A stretch of DNA of 64,000 nucleotides from CAVPCY01 sp963702525 (GTDB lineage Bacteria; Actinomycetota; Coriobacteriia; Anaerosomatales; PHET01). Where the stretch lies: the NCBI GenBank assembly GCA_963702525.1, contig CAVPCY010000025.1, positions 1-64,000 of the forward strand, written 5' to 3'. Below are positions 27,322-37,262 of the stretch, in pieces; position 1 is the first letter of the stretch; each line of letters begins with the position of its first letter. Position numbers and translations under genes: made by a program. The notes beneath the pieces were generated by a model. The model did not search any database. It had not been told where the DNA came from and worked only from the letters and a program-made list of their open reading frames with translations.

Positions 27322-28709
27322 CGACGCAGCCGACCTCGCGCACGACTGCCACCAACCGCGCCCGGCAGGCCGTGACGGCCATCGGCCGCCGCATGCCCTT
27401 CGTCATCGGGACCGCTCGTGAGGCGGTGACCGCCGCGCGGCGCACGCGCTACCGCCGCATCCAGCGGGCCCACCCGCTCGAGCCGCGCTCGGCGCTGTTC
27501 AAGAGCTACTCGGGCAGAAGCTACTCGTGCAGCCCCCGGGCGATCTACGAGCGGATGCTCGCCGACAGCCGGTTCGACGACTTCGAGCTCGTCTGGGTGT
27601 TCCGCGAGCCCATCGCCCGAGCGCTTCGACAGCGGGGCTATACGGTAAGCGGCCTCCCCGAAGGCCCTGCGGAGCCGGGAACCGTGGACCTCGACGCCGC
27701 GTTCGGCCCCGAGGCGCTCGAGGCGCTCCGGCGGGCGACGGTAGTCGTGTGGGGTTCGCGCGAGCACGACATCGCCCACGCCAGGTGCGCGTACTGGTTC
27801 GCGAACACCGTCATCCCGTGGCACCTGGCACCTCGCCCGGGCCAGGCGTACGTCCAGGCCTGGCACGGCACGCCGCTCAAGAAGCTCGGGTGCGACATCG
27901 ACCTCACCATGGCGAACAACGCGCTGTACTCGGGCCGCCAGACGCACAAGCGCTACCGCCGAGAGGGCGAGCGGATCACGCACCTCGTCACGCCCTCGGC
28001 GTTCGCGACGGAGCACCTCTGCTCGGCGATGGGGCTCTCGGCAGAGCAGTGTGCGCGCAAGGTGGTCGAGGTCGGCTACCCCAGAAACGACGCGCTCTCG
28101 CGCCCCACCCCACAGGCCGTCGAGGACATCAAGCGGCGTCTGGGCGTGCCGGCCGACAAGAAGGTGGTGCTCTACGCCCCGACCTGGCGCGACGACCAGT
28201 ACGCCACGTCGCTCGGCTACACGCTCGACCTCGGCGTCGACTTCGAAGCGCTCCGCGCCGAGCTGGGCGACGGGTACGTGGTGCTGTTCCGCGCGCACTA
28301 CCTGATCGCGAGCCAGTTCGACTTCGAGCGGCTGGGCGGGTTCGTGCTCGACGTCTCGGATGTGAGCGACGTCAACGACCTCTACGCTGCGAGCGACGTG
28401 CTCGTGACCGACTACTCCAGCGTGTTCTTCGACTTCGCGAACCTCGGCAAGCCGATCGTGTTCTACATGTACGATCTGGACTACTACGCGTCGGAGATGC
28501 GCGGCTTCTACGTCGATCTGTCCGACCTTCCCGGGCCGATCGTGACCGACCAGCCCGGGCTCGTCGGCGCACTGGCCGCCGCAGACTCGCCAGACGACGA
28601 CCTCAAGAGGCGCTACCATCGCTTCCGCGAGAGATTCAATCCGATGGACGACGGGCACGCCAGCGAGCGCGTGCTCGAGCGAGTGATCGACTGGAGGACC
28701 GGCGAGTGA
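27318..28709 (+). CDS. CDP-glycerol glycerophosphotransferase (TagF-like)
   Basis: 463 residues, GTG overlapping the previous stop. Typical TagF core: KSYSGRSYSCSPRAIYE, YWFANTVIPWHL, QAWHGTPLKKLGCDID, GYPRNDAL, VVLYAPTWRDDQY, FRAHYLIASQ and DVLVTDYSSVFFDFANLGKPIVFY. Catalytic histidines of the family are expected in QAWHGT and FRAHY. It would polymerise glycerol phosphate from CDP-glycerol, which the tagD product downstream supplies. A membrane-binding basic N-terminus (residues 1-45, Arg-rich) is visible. Confidence 0.9.
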   Translation: MTTQPTSRTTATNRARQAVTAIGRRMPFVIGTAREAVTAARRTRYRRIQRAHPLEPRSALFKSYSGRSYSCSPRAIYERMLADSRFDDFELVWVFREPIARALRQRGYTVSGLPEGPAEPGTVDLDAAFGPEALEALRRATVVVWGSREHDIAHARCAYWFANTVIPWHLAPRPGQAYVQAWHGTPLKKLGCDIDLTMANNALYSGRQTHKRYRREGERITHLVTPSAFATEHLCSAMGLSAEQCARKVVEVGYPRNDALSRPTPQAVEDIKRRLGVPADKKVVLYAPTWRDDQYATSLGYTLDLGVDFEALRAELGDGYVVLFRAHYLIASQFDFERLGGFVLDVSDVSDVNDLYAASDVLVTDYSSVFFDFANLGKPIVFYMYDLDYYASEMRGFYVDLSDLPGPIVTDQPGLVGALAAADSPDDDLKRRYHRFRERFNPMDDGHASERVLERVIDWRTGE

Positions 28710-30053
28710 CCGAACCGGAAGGCAAGCAAGGACGCACGGGCAGCCGGACCCTCATCGTCGCCTGGCATCGTGGACGAGAGCGTCCGCCAAGTGAAGCGCG
28801 GCGTCACCGCCCTATCGAAGCGCAACGTGGCGTTTCGGAGCGCGGTGCGCCGGCTGCTCGCCCGCAAACGCAGCCTCGAGTACTCACTTCATTGCCGCAC
28901 GAATCCGATCGAGCCCAAGACCATCATGTTCGAGTCGTTCATGGGCCGCAGCTACTCGGACAGCCCCATGGCCCTGCACCGGGCCCTCATCGCCGATCCC
29001 CGTTTCGAGGACTTCAGGATCATCTGGGCGTTCAACGAGCCCGAGCGGTTCCGAGCCTACCCGGATCTCGAGCGCGCCGAGCTCGTCACGTACGGCTCCG
29101 CCCCCTACTACGCAGCCCACGCCCGCGCGAAGTACTGGGTGTCGAACTCGGTCATCCCCGCCCACCTGCAGCCGCGCGGTGACCAGGTCTACATCCAGAC
29201 GTGGCACGGTACGCCATTCAAGCGTCTCGGCGCCGACATCGCGGAGGAGTCCTCGGCCAACGCCAAGTACACCGCCGACGAGATCACCCGCCGCTACACG
29301 CGCGAGGGCGAGCGCCTCACCTACCTGCTCTCGCCGTCGAGGTTCACCACCGAGAAGTTCACCTCGGCGTTCGGTTTCTCGGCGGCGGACGCCGAAGCGA
29401 AGCTCGTCGAGGAGGGCTACCCGCGAAACGATGGGCTGTTCGGCTACTCGGCGGACGACGTCGCTCGAATCCGGTCCGAGCTCGGCGTGCCGGAGGGCAA
29501 GAAGGTGATCCTGTACGCACCGACCTGGCGCGACAACCAGCACGTGAGCGGTGTGGGCTACACGCTGCAGTTGCCGATCGACTTCGATCACCTGCGACGC
29601 GAGCTTGGGGACGAGTACGCGATCCTGTTCCGGGCGCACTACTTCGTCGCCAACGACTTCGACTTCGAGCGCTACGCGGGCTTCATCACCAACGTCTCGG
29701 ACGTGAGCAACATCAACGACCTCTACATCGCGAGCGAGATGCTCGTGACCGACTACTCGAGCGTGTTCTTCGACTACGCGATCCTTCGGCGCCCCATCGT
29801 CTTTTACATGTACGACCTCGACGAGTACGTGCGCGACATCAGGGGCTTCTACTTCGGGCTCGAGGAGCTGCCCGGGCCGGTCGCTCGGACCGAGGCCGAA
29901 CTCGTCAGCGCCATTCGCGCGTCCGAGAGACCCTCGGCCGAACTCCGCGATCGCTACGACCGCTTCAGCGAGCGCTTCGCGCATCGAGACGATGGGCACG
30001 CGAGCGAGCGTGTCCTTGCACGCGTCATCGACCCCGCGGATGCGCCCTCGTAG
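28706..30053 (+). CDS. CDP-glycerol glycerophosphotransferase (TagF-like), second copy
   Basis: Close in pattern to the preceding gene: FESFMGRSYSDSPMALH, KYWVSNSVIPAHL, QTWHGTPFKRLGADI, GYPRNDGL, VILYAPTWRDNQH, FRAHYFVANDFD and EMLVTDYSSVFFDYAILRRP. A GTG at 28706 overlaps the previous stop in the usual GTGA way and starts TEPEGKQGRTG, but reaches the conserved part only if one extra base near 28772 is ignored; otherwise the start is GTG at 28770. Length about 448 residues. The pair probably arose by tandem duplication and may act on different acceptors. Confidence 0.88.
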
Positions 30054-30138
30054 CGAGTCGTCGCACCGGATTCCTGCAACGACTACCATGGGGACGATTC
30101 AGCAGCCACCGCCTGTCCCGAGAGGACCAGACGCGCAC

Positions 30139-30534
30139 ATGAAACGTGTACTGACCTATGGAACGTTCGACCTGTTGCACCACGGCCACATACGGATTCT
30201 CCAACGCGCGAAGGCCTTGGGCGACTTCCTGGTCGTAGCGGTCTCGACCGACGAGTTCAACGCGGGCAAGGGCAAGGAGGCCTTCCACGACTACGAGACT
30301 CGTAAGGAGATCGTCGAGGCAATACGCTACGTGGACCTGGTCATCCCCGAGAAGTCGTGGGACCAGAAGATCGACGACGTGAAGAAGTACGCGATCGACA
30401 TCGTGGTCATGGGCGACGACTGGGCCGACAGCGACCGCTTCGACTACCTCAAGGACTACTGCGACCTTGTCTTCCTGCCGCGCACCGAGGGGATCTCGAC
30501 CACGGGCATCAGGGAGGACCTCGGCGGGAAGTAG
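30139..30534 (+). CDS. tagD: Glycerol-3-phosphate cytidylyltransferase
   Basis: 131 residues, full length for TagD. The nucleotidyltransferase signature TYGTFDLLHHGHIRIL (HxGH at residues 14-17) and the C-terminal RTEGISTTGIRED are intact. It makes CDP-glycerol from CTP and sn-glycerol 3-phosphate, the donor for the three glycerophosphotransferase-like genes just upstream. Together they imply a poly(glycerol phosphate) wall or capsule polymer. Confidence 0.95.
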   Translation: MKRVLTYGTFDLLHHGHIRILQRAKALGDFLVVAVSTDEFNAGKGKEAFHDYETRKEIVEAIRYVDLVIPEKSWDQKIDDVKKYAIDIVVMGDDWADSDRFDYLKDYCDLVFLPRTEGISTTGIREDLGGK

Positions 30535-30562
30535 CGGCCCTGGTGCTACCCGGCTTCCGCTT

Positions 30563-31254
30563 CTACGCGCCGTCCTTGAACCTCGCCGCGATGTGGCTGC
30601 CGTCGCAAAACGGCTTGTTCTCAGCGTGGCCGCAGCGGCACAGCGTCACCCGGTTGCGCACTTCGTAGGGCTCGTACTGCGCCGAGAAGATGGGGATGCC
30701 GCCGCGCACCCACAACGGACCGCTCACGCCTAGCGACGGGTCTTCCACCAGCGCGATAGAGGGCTCGAACTCGGGTTCGTAGGGCTATCGGTTATCGGAT
30801 CGCATGCCGAGTAGCGCCCCGAAGGGCAAAGCGCCGCCTCTTCCAACACCAGCGCGCGGATCTCAGGGTCATCGCAGCTCTCGATGAGGTTCCACAGACC
30901 CCCCGCGCGGTCACAGAATCTCGCCTCTGCACAAAGCTTGCGCGCGTCTTTGAGCTTGACGCCGGGCCCGTCGATGCACGCGGCGAGCTCGGTGGTCGAC
31001 TCGGGCCCGGCGGTCTCCGTACCGTCGAACGCCGCCTCGAGATGCGTGCCGTCGCAGAACGGCTTCGTGCACGAGTGGCCGCACCTGCACAGCATGTAGC
31101 GGTCGGGCGCAGCGAGCGTCTCGGTCTCGAGCCACGACACGGCTTCCCCGGCATCGTTGGTCACGATCTCGGCTCGCACGAGAGGAACGCCGCCCGATAC
31201 CATGTACGGGCCGTTCTCGGTGACCGTGATCCGCATCCGCCTCACGTCGCCCAC
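30563..31254 (-). CDS. CDGSH iron-sulfur protein with two CDGSH-type sites, one frame break
   Basis: GTG at 31254 follows AGGAG. The first site is CRCGHSCTKPFCDGTH (about residues 56-71) and the second CRCGHAENKPFCDGSH near the end; each C-x-C-x8-C-x3-H set can hold a [2Fe-2S] cluster. Between them a segment with RKLCAEARFCDR, IESCDDP and ALCPSGRYSACDP resembles the divergent 4Fe-4S (Fer4_19) region found in this protein type. The frame changes near 30785, where VEDPSLGVSGPLWVRGG resumes the conserved sequence. Total about 230 residues. Role: cytoplasmic redox or Fe-S handling, not known in detail. Confidence 0.8.
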
Positions 31255-31315
31255 GCCACGCTCCTACTCGCGTTGTTGTGTTGCCGTCAGTTCACAGGAT
31301 ACCCGTACCGCAGCA

Positions 31316-33310
31316 TCAGACCCCGTCTCGCTCCACGCTGATTCGGCGCGTCGCCGAGAAGACCCGCTCTTCACCGTGGTACGCCTCGAGCGAGTCGTCC
31401 ACGACGAACGCGACGGCGTCACAGCCCATCGTCGCGGACACCACGATCCGCACGCTCCAGCCGTCGCGCTCGAGTCGCCAGTCGCGCCGAGAGGTCGTCG
31501 AGGGCGAGAGCGGGTCGCCCTCGGCGATCGAGTACTCGTCGGATGCCGTCGAGGTCAGCCGCGTCCCGCTGTCCGGCAACACCGTCGATGAGTGCTCGAC
31601 GTCGAAGGTCCGGTGCATGCATCCTTCGACGAGGCTCAGCTCGCGAGTCCTGCTGCTCGACGCATCGGGATCGAGCCGCGGCGTCGACTCCGGCTGCGCG
31701 ATCACGCTCGCCGGGACGCACGCCGCGGGGTCGAGTGTCGGCAGACTCAGTCCACCCTCCCCGCCCACCTCGATGAAGAGCGTTGCCGACTCCGGCGATG
31801 GCCATGCGTGCGGCCAGTAGGTGGGCGAGAGCGCCAGGCGCAGCCGGTTACCTGCCGAGAAGCGGTGACCGATCGCGTTGAGCTTGAAGGTCACCTCATA
31901 CGCGCGCCCCGGCTCGAGCGCGGCGGTGCGGTCGTGTCCCTCTCGGCGGGCCAGATTGAGAAGTCCCCAACTCACGAGGGTCGAGGCGCCGTCGGGAGCG
32001 ACCTCGCACAGGCGTGCAGCCACGAGCGCGAAGGGCTTGTCGGCCGACACGACGAGACACACCTCGGGGAAGCCGAGGACCTCGACCGGCTCGGCGAGCG
32101 GCTCGCTGTCGAAGCACGCCGAAAGCGCGTCGTCGGGGCGCTGATCGCTCGCGAACTCCTCGCCGCGCCCGTTCGCGCACCACACCCCCGCCGTCTCTCC
32201 GAGGTGCTGCGGCGAGCTCACTGCCAGCGTCGAGATCGTGCCCGGCGGTTCGGCCACGGGTGCGAGGACGCCACCTGCCGACAAGCGCCAACCACGCGCG
32301 GGCGCGCCGCCCGGCGGCCAGCTGGCCACGCCCACCCAACGACCCGGGCGCTCGTGGTACGAGGCGCTCGGCTCGACGCTCTCCTGCACCCACGCGCGAA
32401 GCAGCGGATCGGCGTCGACTCCGGTGTCGATGCCCTTGAGATAGCGGTCGAACCAGCGCAGACACTCCTGGAGAAAGCCGATGCGCGGCCCCGGCTCCCC
32501 ACCCAGGTAGGGCAGGAAGTGCGCCCACGGGCCGATGAGGCCACGGCGCGGGCACTCGAGGTGCTCGAGCATCCTGGGCACCGCGTTGGTGTACGCGTCG
32601 GCCCAACCCCCCACGAGCAGTGTCGCCGCCGTGATCGCGGAGTACTCCTCCGCGATCGAGCCCTGACGCCAGAACTCGTCGCGCGTCTGGTGGGTGAGCC
32701 ACGACTCGATGAACGCCGGCGTCGAGGCGAGGCGCTCGAGCCAGACTTCGAGCCAGTCGTCGCGGAAGCGCGGATCGGGCGGAAGCGCGTTGTAGGCGCG
32801 CATCGACGTCGCCCACTTGAGCATGTCGCTGCCGAGCAGACAGCCGCCCATGTAGTGGCAGTCGTCGGCGTAGCGATCGTCGGTCGAGTACCCCGAAACG
32901 ACCGCCTTGAGCTGCGGTGGGCGGTGAGCCGCGACCTGCAGGCCGTTGAAGCCGCCCCACGAGTAGCCGATCATGCCCACGTCGCCGGTGCACCAGGGCT
33001 GCTCGGCAAGCCACTCGAGTACGTCGAGGGCGTCGAGCTGCTCCTGGCGCGTGTACTCGTCGGCGATCACCCCGTCGGAGTCGCCGGTGCCCCGGATATC
33101 GACGCGGACGGCCGCGTAGCCGTGCTGGGCGAAGTAGGGGTGGCGCGTCGCGTCGGCGTTGGCGGTCTCGTCGTCCTTGCGGTACGGCAGATACTCGAGG
33201 ATCGCGGGCACCGGCGCGGCCGGCGCGTCTTCCGGCAGCCAGATCCGAGCGGCGAGCCTGCAGCCATCGGACAGCGGGATCCACACATTGGGGAGTTCTC
33301 GCACCCTCAC
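31316..33310 (-). CDS. CocE/NonD family hydrolase
   Basis: About 664 residues. The alpha/beta-hydrolase domain has LEYLPYRKDDET, VRVDIRGTGDSDG and the nucleophile elbow MIGYSWGGFNG (Ser about residue 115). The Asp (GGWADAYTNA) and His (GPWAHFLPY) of the triad follow. The C-terminal half is the X-Pro dipeptidyl-peptidase/CocE jelly roll (GHRFSAGNRLRLALSPTYWPHAWP). Members hydrolyse esters, glutaryl amides or X-Pro peptides; the substrate is unknown. No signal peptide. GTG at 33310 is the likely start. An extra C-terminal 120 residues after the jelly roll look like a fused all-beta DUF. Confidence 0.85.
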   Translation of the reverse strand: MRVRELPNVWIPLSDGCRLAARIWLPEDAPAAPVPAILEYLPYRKDDETANADATRHPYFAQHGYAAVRVDIRGTGDSDGVIADEYTRQEQLDALDVLEWLAEQPWCTGDVGMIGYSWGGFNGLQVAAHRPPQLKAVVSGYSTDDRYADDCHYMGGCLLGSDMLKWATSMRAYNALPPDPRFRDDWLEVWLERLASTPAFIESWLTHQTRDEFWRQGSIAEEYSAITAATLLVGGWADAYTNAVPRMLEHLECPRRGLIGPWAHFLPYLGGEPGPRIGFLQECLRWFDRYLKGIDTGVDADPLLRAWVQESVEPSASYHERPGRWVGVASWPPGGAPARGWRLSAGGVLAPVAEPPGTISTLAVSSPQHLGETAGVWCANGRGEEFASDQRPDDALSACFDSEPLAEPVEVLGFPEVCLVVSADKPFALVAARLCEVAPDGASTLVSWGLLNLARREGHDRTAALEPGRAYEVTFKLNAIGHRFSAGNRLRLALSPTYWPHAWPSPESATLFIEVGGEGGLSLPTLDPAACVPASVIAQPESTPRLDPDASSSRTRELSLVEGCMHRTFDVEHSSTVLPDSGTRLTSTASDEYSIAEGDPLSPSTTSRRDWRLERDGWSVRIVVSATMGCDAVAFVVDDSLEAYHGEERVFSATRRISVERDGV

Positions 33311-33467
33311 AGTGACCCCCGGCTCCTGACCACGCGGCTGACGCCGATGGCCTTCCAGTCGATGCTCGCGGATACAATCGTACACGCTCGAATCGAACCG
33401 CTAAGGGGAATACTCACGATGCGCGCACGGGCGCGCGAACTGCGCGCGACTTCACTGAGGGGGAGCC

Positions 33468-33740
33468 ATGGGTTGCTGTCTGTTCGCTTCGGTTCTGGCC
33501 GGAGCGCCACGTCTCGGATTCCTGATCTACTGGCTCATCTACCCGGCCAGGGTTCAGGCAGCGTTCAGCTCGTTTTGGTGGGCGCTCCTCGGCGTGATCT
33601 TCCTGCCGTGGACCACCTTGGGCTACGTCTTCGTCGCCCCCGGCGGAATCACCTGGTTCGACTGGATCATCCTCGGGCTCGCGCTCGCGATCGATATCGG
33701 CACCTACGGCGGCGGCGCCTACGGCCGAAACAAGCGCTAG
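33468..33740 (+). CDS. Small membrane protein of unknown function
   Basis: 90 residues, ATG after GAGGGGGAG. Three hydrophobic segments (about residues 4-25, 32-55 and 62-80) with YPARVQAAFSSFWWALLGVI and a glycine-rich end (GTYGGGAYGRNKR). Similar small proteins are common in Actinobacteria but I cannot name the family with certainty. Convergent with typA, 12 bp between stops. Confidence 0.7.
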   Translation: MGCCLFASVLAGAPRLGFLIYWLIYPARVQAAFSSFWWALLGVIFLPWTTLGYVFVAPGGITWFDWIILGLALAIDIGTYGGGAYGRNKR

Positions 33741-33752
33741 CTAGGTCCGCCC

Positions 33753-35562
33753 TTAGCGACCTGCCCGCTTGCGGTCCTTCTCGTTGAGAAGCCGCTTGCG
33801 CAACCGTATCGACTTGGGCGTCACCTCGACCAGCTCGTCGTCCTCGATGTACTCGAGCGCTTCCTCGAGCGTGAAGGTGATGGGTGGGGCGAGGATGATG
33901 CCTTTGTCGGCCGAGGACGCGCGCATGTTGGTGAGCTGCTTGGCTTTGGCGACGTTGACCACGAGATCGCCGCTCTTGGCGTGCTCGCCCACTATCATGC
34001 CCTCGTAGCACATCACGCCGGGTCCCACGAACATCTTGCCCCGCTGCTGCAAGGAGTCGAGGGCGAACGGCACGGACTTGTCGGTGGTCATCGCGATGAG
34101 AGACCCGTTCTGTCGACCACCGAGGTCGCCGCGGTACGGCCCGTACGCGCTGAAGTGGTGGAACAGCGTGCCCTCGCCGCGCGTGGCGTTGAGGATGCGC
34201 GTGCGCAGACCCATGACACCGCGCGAAGGGATCTTGAACTCAAGGTGCACGTGCTCGTCGCGCTGCACCATGTCGGTCATCTCGCCGCCGGCGGTACCGA
34301 AGATCTCGATGACCTTGCCCGCGTACTCCGAAGGCACGTCGACCACGGCCTGCTCGACCGGCTCGAGCTTCTTGCCGCGCTCGTCGGTCTTGAGGATGAC
34401 TCGCGGCCGGCCCACCTGGAACTCGTAGCCCTCGCGGCGCATCGTCTCCATCAGCACCGAGATGTGCAGCACGCCACGCCCTGCGACCTCCATACCGGCT
34501 CTGTCCTCGGTCTCGGTGATGTTCATCGAGATGTTCGACTCGGCCTCGCGCAGCAGCCGCTCCTTGATCTGGCGACCGCCCACGATCTCGCCCTCCTGAC
34601 CCACGAGCGGGCTCGTGGAGGGCTCGAACACGATTGACATCGTGGGCTCTTCGACGTGGATCGGAGCCAGCGTGATCGGGTCGATGCGGCAGGTGAACAT
34701 GTCACCGATGTCGGAGTCCTCCACACCCACCACCGCGACGATGTCGCCGGCGTGTGCGGACTCGGCCGCTTGCCGGCCCATCCCTTCGAAGGTGTAGAGC
34801 TCCTTGACGGTCGCCTGGTACCGGCTGCCGTCGTTCTTGATGACCATGATCCGCTCGCCCGAGTGCAGGGTGCCCGAGAAGATGCGCCCGATCCCGATGC
34901 GGCCAACGAAGTTCGAGTAGTCGATCGTGCAGACCTGCATCGCGACCGGGCCGTCGGGGTCGACGTCGGGCGCCGGGATGTGGTCGATGATCGCATCGAG
35001 CAGCGGCAGCATGTCCATGTTCTCGTCTTCGGGCTCGAGCCGCGCGTACCCGTTCACGGCACTCGTGTACACCACTGGGAAGTCGAGCTGCTCGTCGTTG
35101 GCTCCCAAGTCGACCATCAGATCGAACACCTGGTCGATCACCTCATGCGGCCGGGCCCCGCGGCGGTCGATCTTGTTGACGACGACCATCGGCTTGAGGC
35201 CGTGCTCCAGCGCGTGGCGCAAGGACGAACCGCGTCTGCGGCATCGTCCCCTCGAACGCGTCGACGATGAGCAGGCAACCGTCGGCCATCTTGAGCACGC
35301 GCTCCACCTCGCCACCGAAGTCGGCGTGACCCGGTGTGTCGATCACGTTGATCTTGGTGTCCCGGTGCCTCACCGAGATGTTCTTGGCAAGGATCGTGAT
35401 CCCGCGCTCGCGCTCCTGGTCGTTGGAGTCGAGCACCCGCTCGGCCACCTGCTGGTTGTCTCGGAAGACGTGGGTCGTCTGCAGCAGCCGGTCCACGAGA
35501 GTGGTCTTGCCATGGTCCACGTGGGCGATGATGGCGATGTTACGTACGTCTTCTTGGCGCAT
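33753..35562 (-). CDS. typA: Translational GTPase TypA/BipA, one frame break
   Basis: ATG at 35562 (MRQEDVRNIAI) after GGAGT. G1 is AHVDHGKTT, G2 is RERGITI, G3 is DTPGHADFGG and G4 is NKID; the C-terminal half has the BipA-specific EFKIPSRGVMGLRTRILNAT and GVMCYEGMIVGEHAKS. One extra base near 35228, in the sequence for TRFVL-RHALEHG, breaks the frame; the correct length is about 602 residues. TypA is a ribosome-associated GTPase needed for 50S assembly and stress growth. Because it is a conserved single-copy gene, the break is the clearest sign that indels here are errors. Confidence 0.93.
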
Positions 35563-35762
35563 GACACTCCGATACAGCGGCGAGCGATCGTGGCTCGTGT
35601 GGGCACACAGGCGCACAAGAGTACCACGCCTCGTGGCGACCACACCCGACCCACGGTTCCTACCCCGTTCGGCGCGCCGCCGCAGCCGCTCGCCACCTCC
35701 GTCTATGAAGGTATGGTTAATGTCGTGCCACGCTCTTCAGTGGGCGTGCTCAAAACCCGATA

Positions 35763-35792
35763 GGAGTCTCACGAGGCAGGCCTGCAGACTCC
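35763..35792 (+). promoter_or_regulatory. Inverted repeat in the hydrogenase operon leader
   Basis: GGAGTCT (35763-35769) and AGACTCC (35786-35792) are exact complements enclosing the palindrome GCAGGCCTGC. The element is about 70 bp before the MvhD-MvhG start and after a TATGGT/TTAAT-like -10 region near 35714. It may be an operator or an mRNA hairpin. I see nothing else in 35563-35860. Confidence 0.35.
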
Positions 35793-35860
35793 GGTGTCGC
35801 CGGCACGGTTCTCCTCGGACGCCAGGTCCGGTCAAAGGGTGGACGCAGACAGGAGACACA

Positions 35861-37262
35861 GTGGCCGGTTTCGAGCCACGCATACTCGGGGTGTTGTGCA
35901 ACTGGTGCTCGTACTCCGGCGCAGACGGCGCGGGCCAGCAGCGCATCGAGTATCCGACCAACGTCGAAGTGGTTCGCGTCATGTGCAGCGGACGCGTCGA
36001 CCCCACGCTCGTGTTCGACGCCTTCGCGCGCGGCATGGACGGCGTGCTCATCTGCGGCTGCCACCCCGGCGACTGCCACTACATCAACGGCAACTGCAAG
36101 GCCCTCGCCCGCTTCCAGGTCATGCGGCGCATGGCGGCCGATCTGGGCATCGAACCCGAGCGGCTGCGCCTCGAGTGGGTCTCGGCCTCCGAGGGTGCCC
36201 GCTACGCCGAGCTGGTCGCCGAGATGACCGAGCAGGTCCGCGCGCTCGGCCCGCTGGCGCCGGCAAGCCGCCGAGGTCTCGGGCTGATGGCCGGCAAGCT
36301 GGCCATAGCGGCGTACTGCGCCGCGGGGTGCGGCGGCTGCGAGATCGCGCTACTCGAGATCCACGAGCACATCCTCGAGCTGGTCGAAGCGGCCGACATC
36401 GTGTTCTGGCCCGCGATCGCCGACCTCAAGTACGCCGACGTCGAGGCGCTCGAGGACGGCTCGATCGACGTGTGCCTGTTCAACGGCGCCATCCGTACCG
36501 AGGAGAACGCGCACATAGCCGAGCTGCTGCGGCGCAAGTCCAAGGCGCTCGTCGCCTTCGGTGCGTGCGCCGCGTTCGGCGGAGTGCCCGGGCTCGGCAA
36601 CCTGTTCGACACCGCCGACGTGCTCGAGCGCGCGTTCACCACCGAGTCCACCGATGCGACCGACGTGCGCCCGTGCACCATCGGCACCGAGGAGACCTCC
36701 TGCGTCACGCCCCTCACCGACCGCGTGAGCGCGCTCAGTGGCGTGGCCGCCGTCGACTACGTCGTCCCCGGCTGTGCGCCGGAGGCGGCACAGGTCTGGG
36801 CCGTGTGCTCGGCGATCATCGCCGGCGAGCTGCCGAGCGACCAGGTCATCGTGGGCGCCGGAGACCGCTCGGTGTGCGAGGAGTGCCCCCGCGAGAAGCG
36901 CAACACCCGCGTGAGCGCGTTCGTGCGCTCGCACCAGATCGTGCCCGAGCCGGGCTGGTGTCTGCTCGAGCAGGGCGTCGTGTGCATGGGTCCGGCCACC
37001 CGCTCCGGATGCGTGCGCCCGGTGCCCGTCCGCCGCCATGCCCTGCCGGGGCTGCTACGGGCCCGCCGGTGACGCGGTGGACCAGGGCGCGAAGATGGCC
37101 GCCGCGCTCGGCACCATCATCGACAGCGAGGACGAGCAAGAGATCATCGAGATCATGGAAGGCGTGGCCGATCCGGCGGGCACCTTCTACTGCTTCAGCC
37201 TGCCCACGTCGCTGATGGGCGGCGCACGCCCGAGCGGCGCACGTGAGGGGGCGGGCCGATGA
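35861..37262 (+). CDS. Fused MvhD-MvhG: hydrogenase delta and small subunits, one frame break
   Basis: GTG after AGGAGA. Residues 1-140 are MvhD: LGVLCNWCSYSGADGAG, VMCSGRVDP and LICGCHPGDCHYINGN carry its [2Fe-2S] cysteines. From about residue 145 comes a [NiFe] hydrogenase small subunit of the MvhG/FrhG type: YCAAGCGGCEIALLE (proximal cluster), PCTIGTEETSC, CEECPREKRN, and CMGPATRSGC joined after one extra base near 37014 to RCPSAAMPCRGCYGP. Total about 466 residues. In most organisms MvhD and MvhG are separate; MvhD links hydrogenase to HdrA. The gene leads the operon and overlaps mvhA. Confidence 0.88.

Noticed and set aside
31592..33787. A 731-codon open frame opposite the CocE-type hydrolase
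   Set aside because: Sequence is low-complexity Arg/Ala/Val without motifs; the minus strand encodes a complete hydrolase.
35700..35860. Possible riboswitch (B12- or SAM-type) before the hydrogenase operon
   Set aside because: No B12 box or other consensus core found; only a nested inverted repeat is visible.
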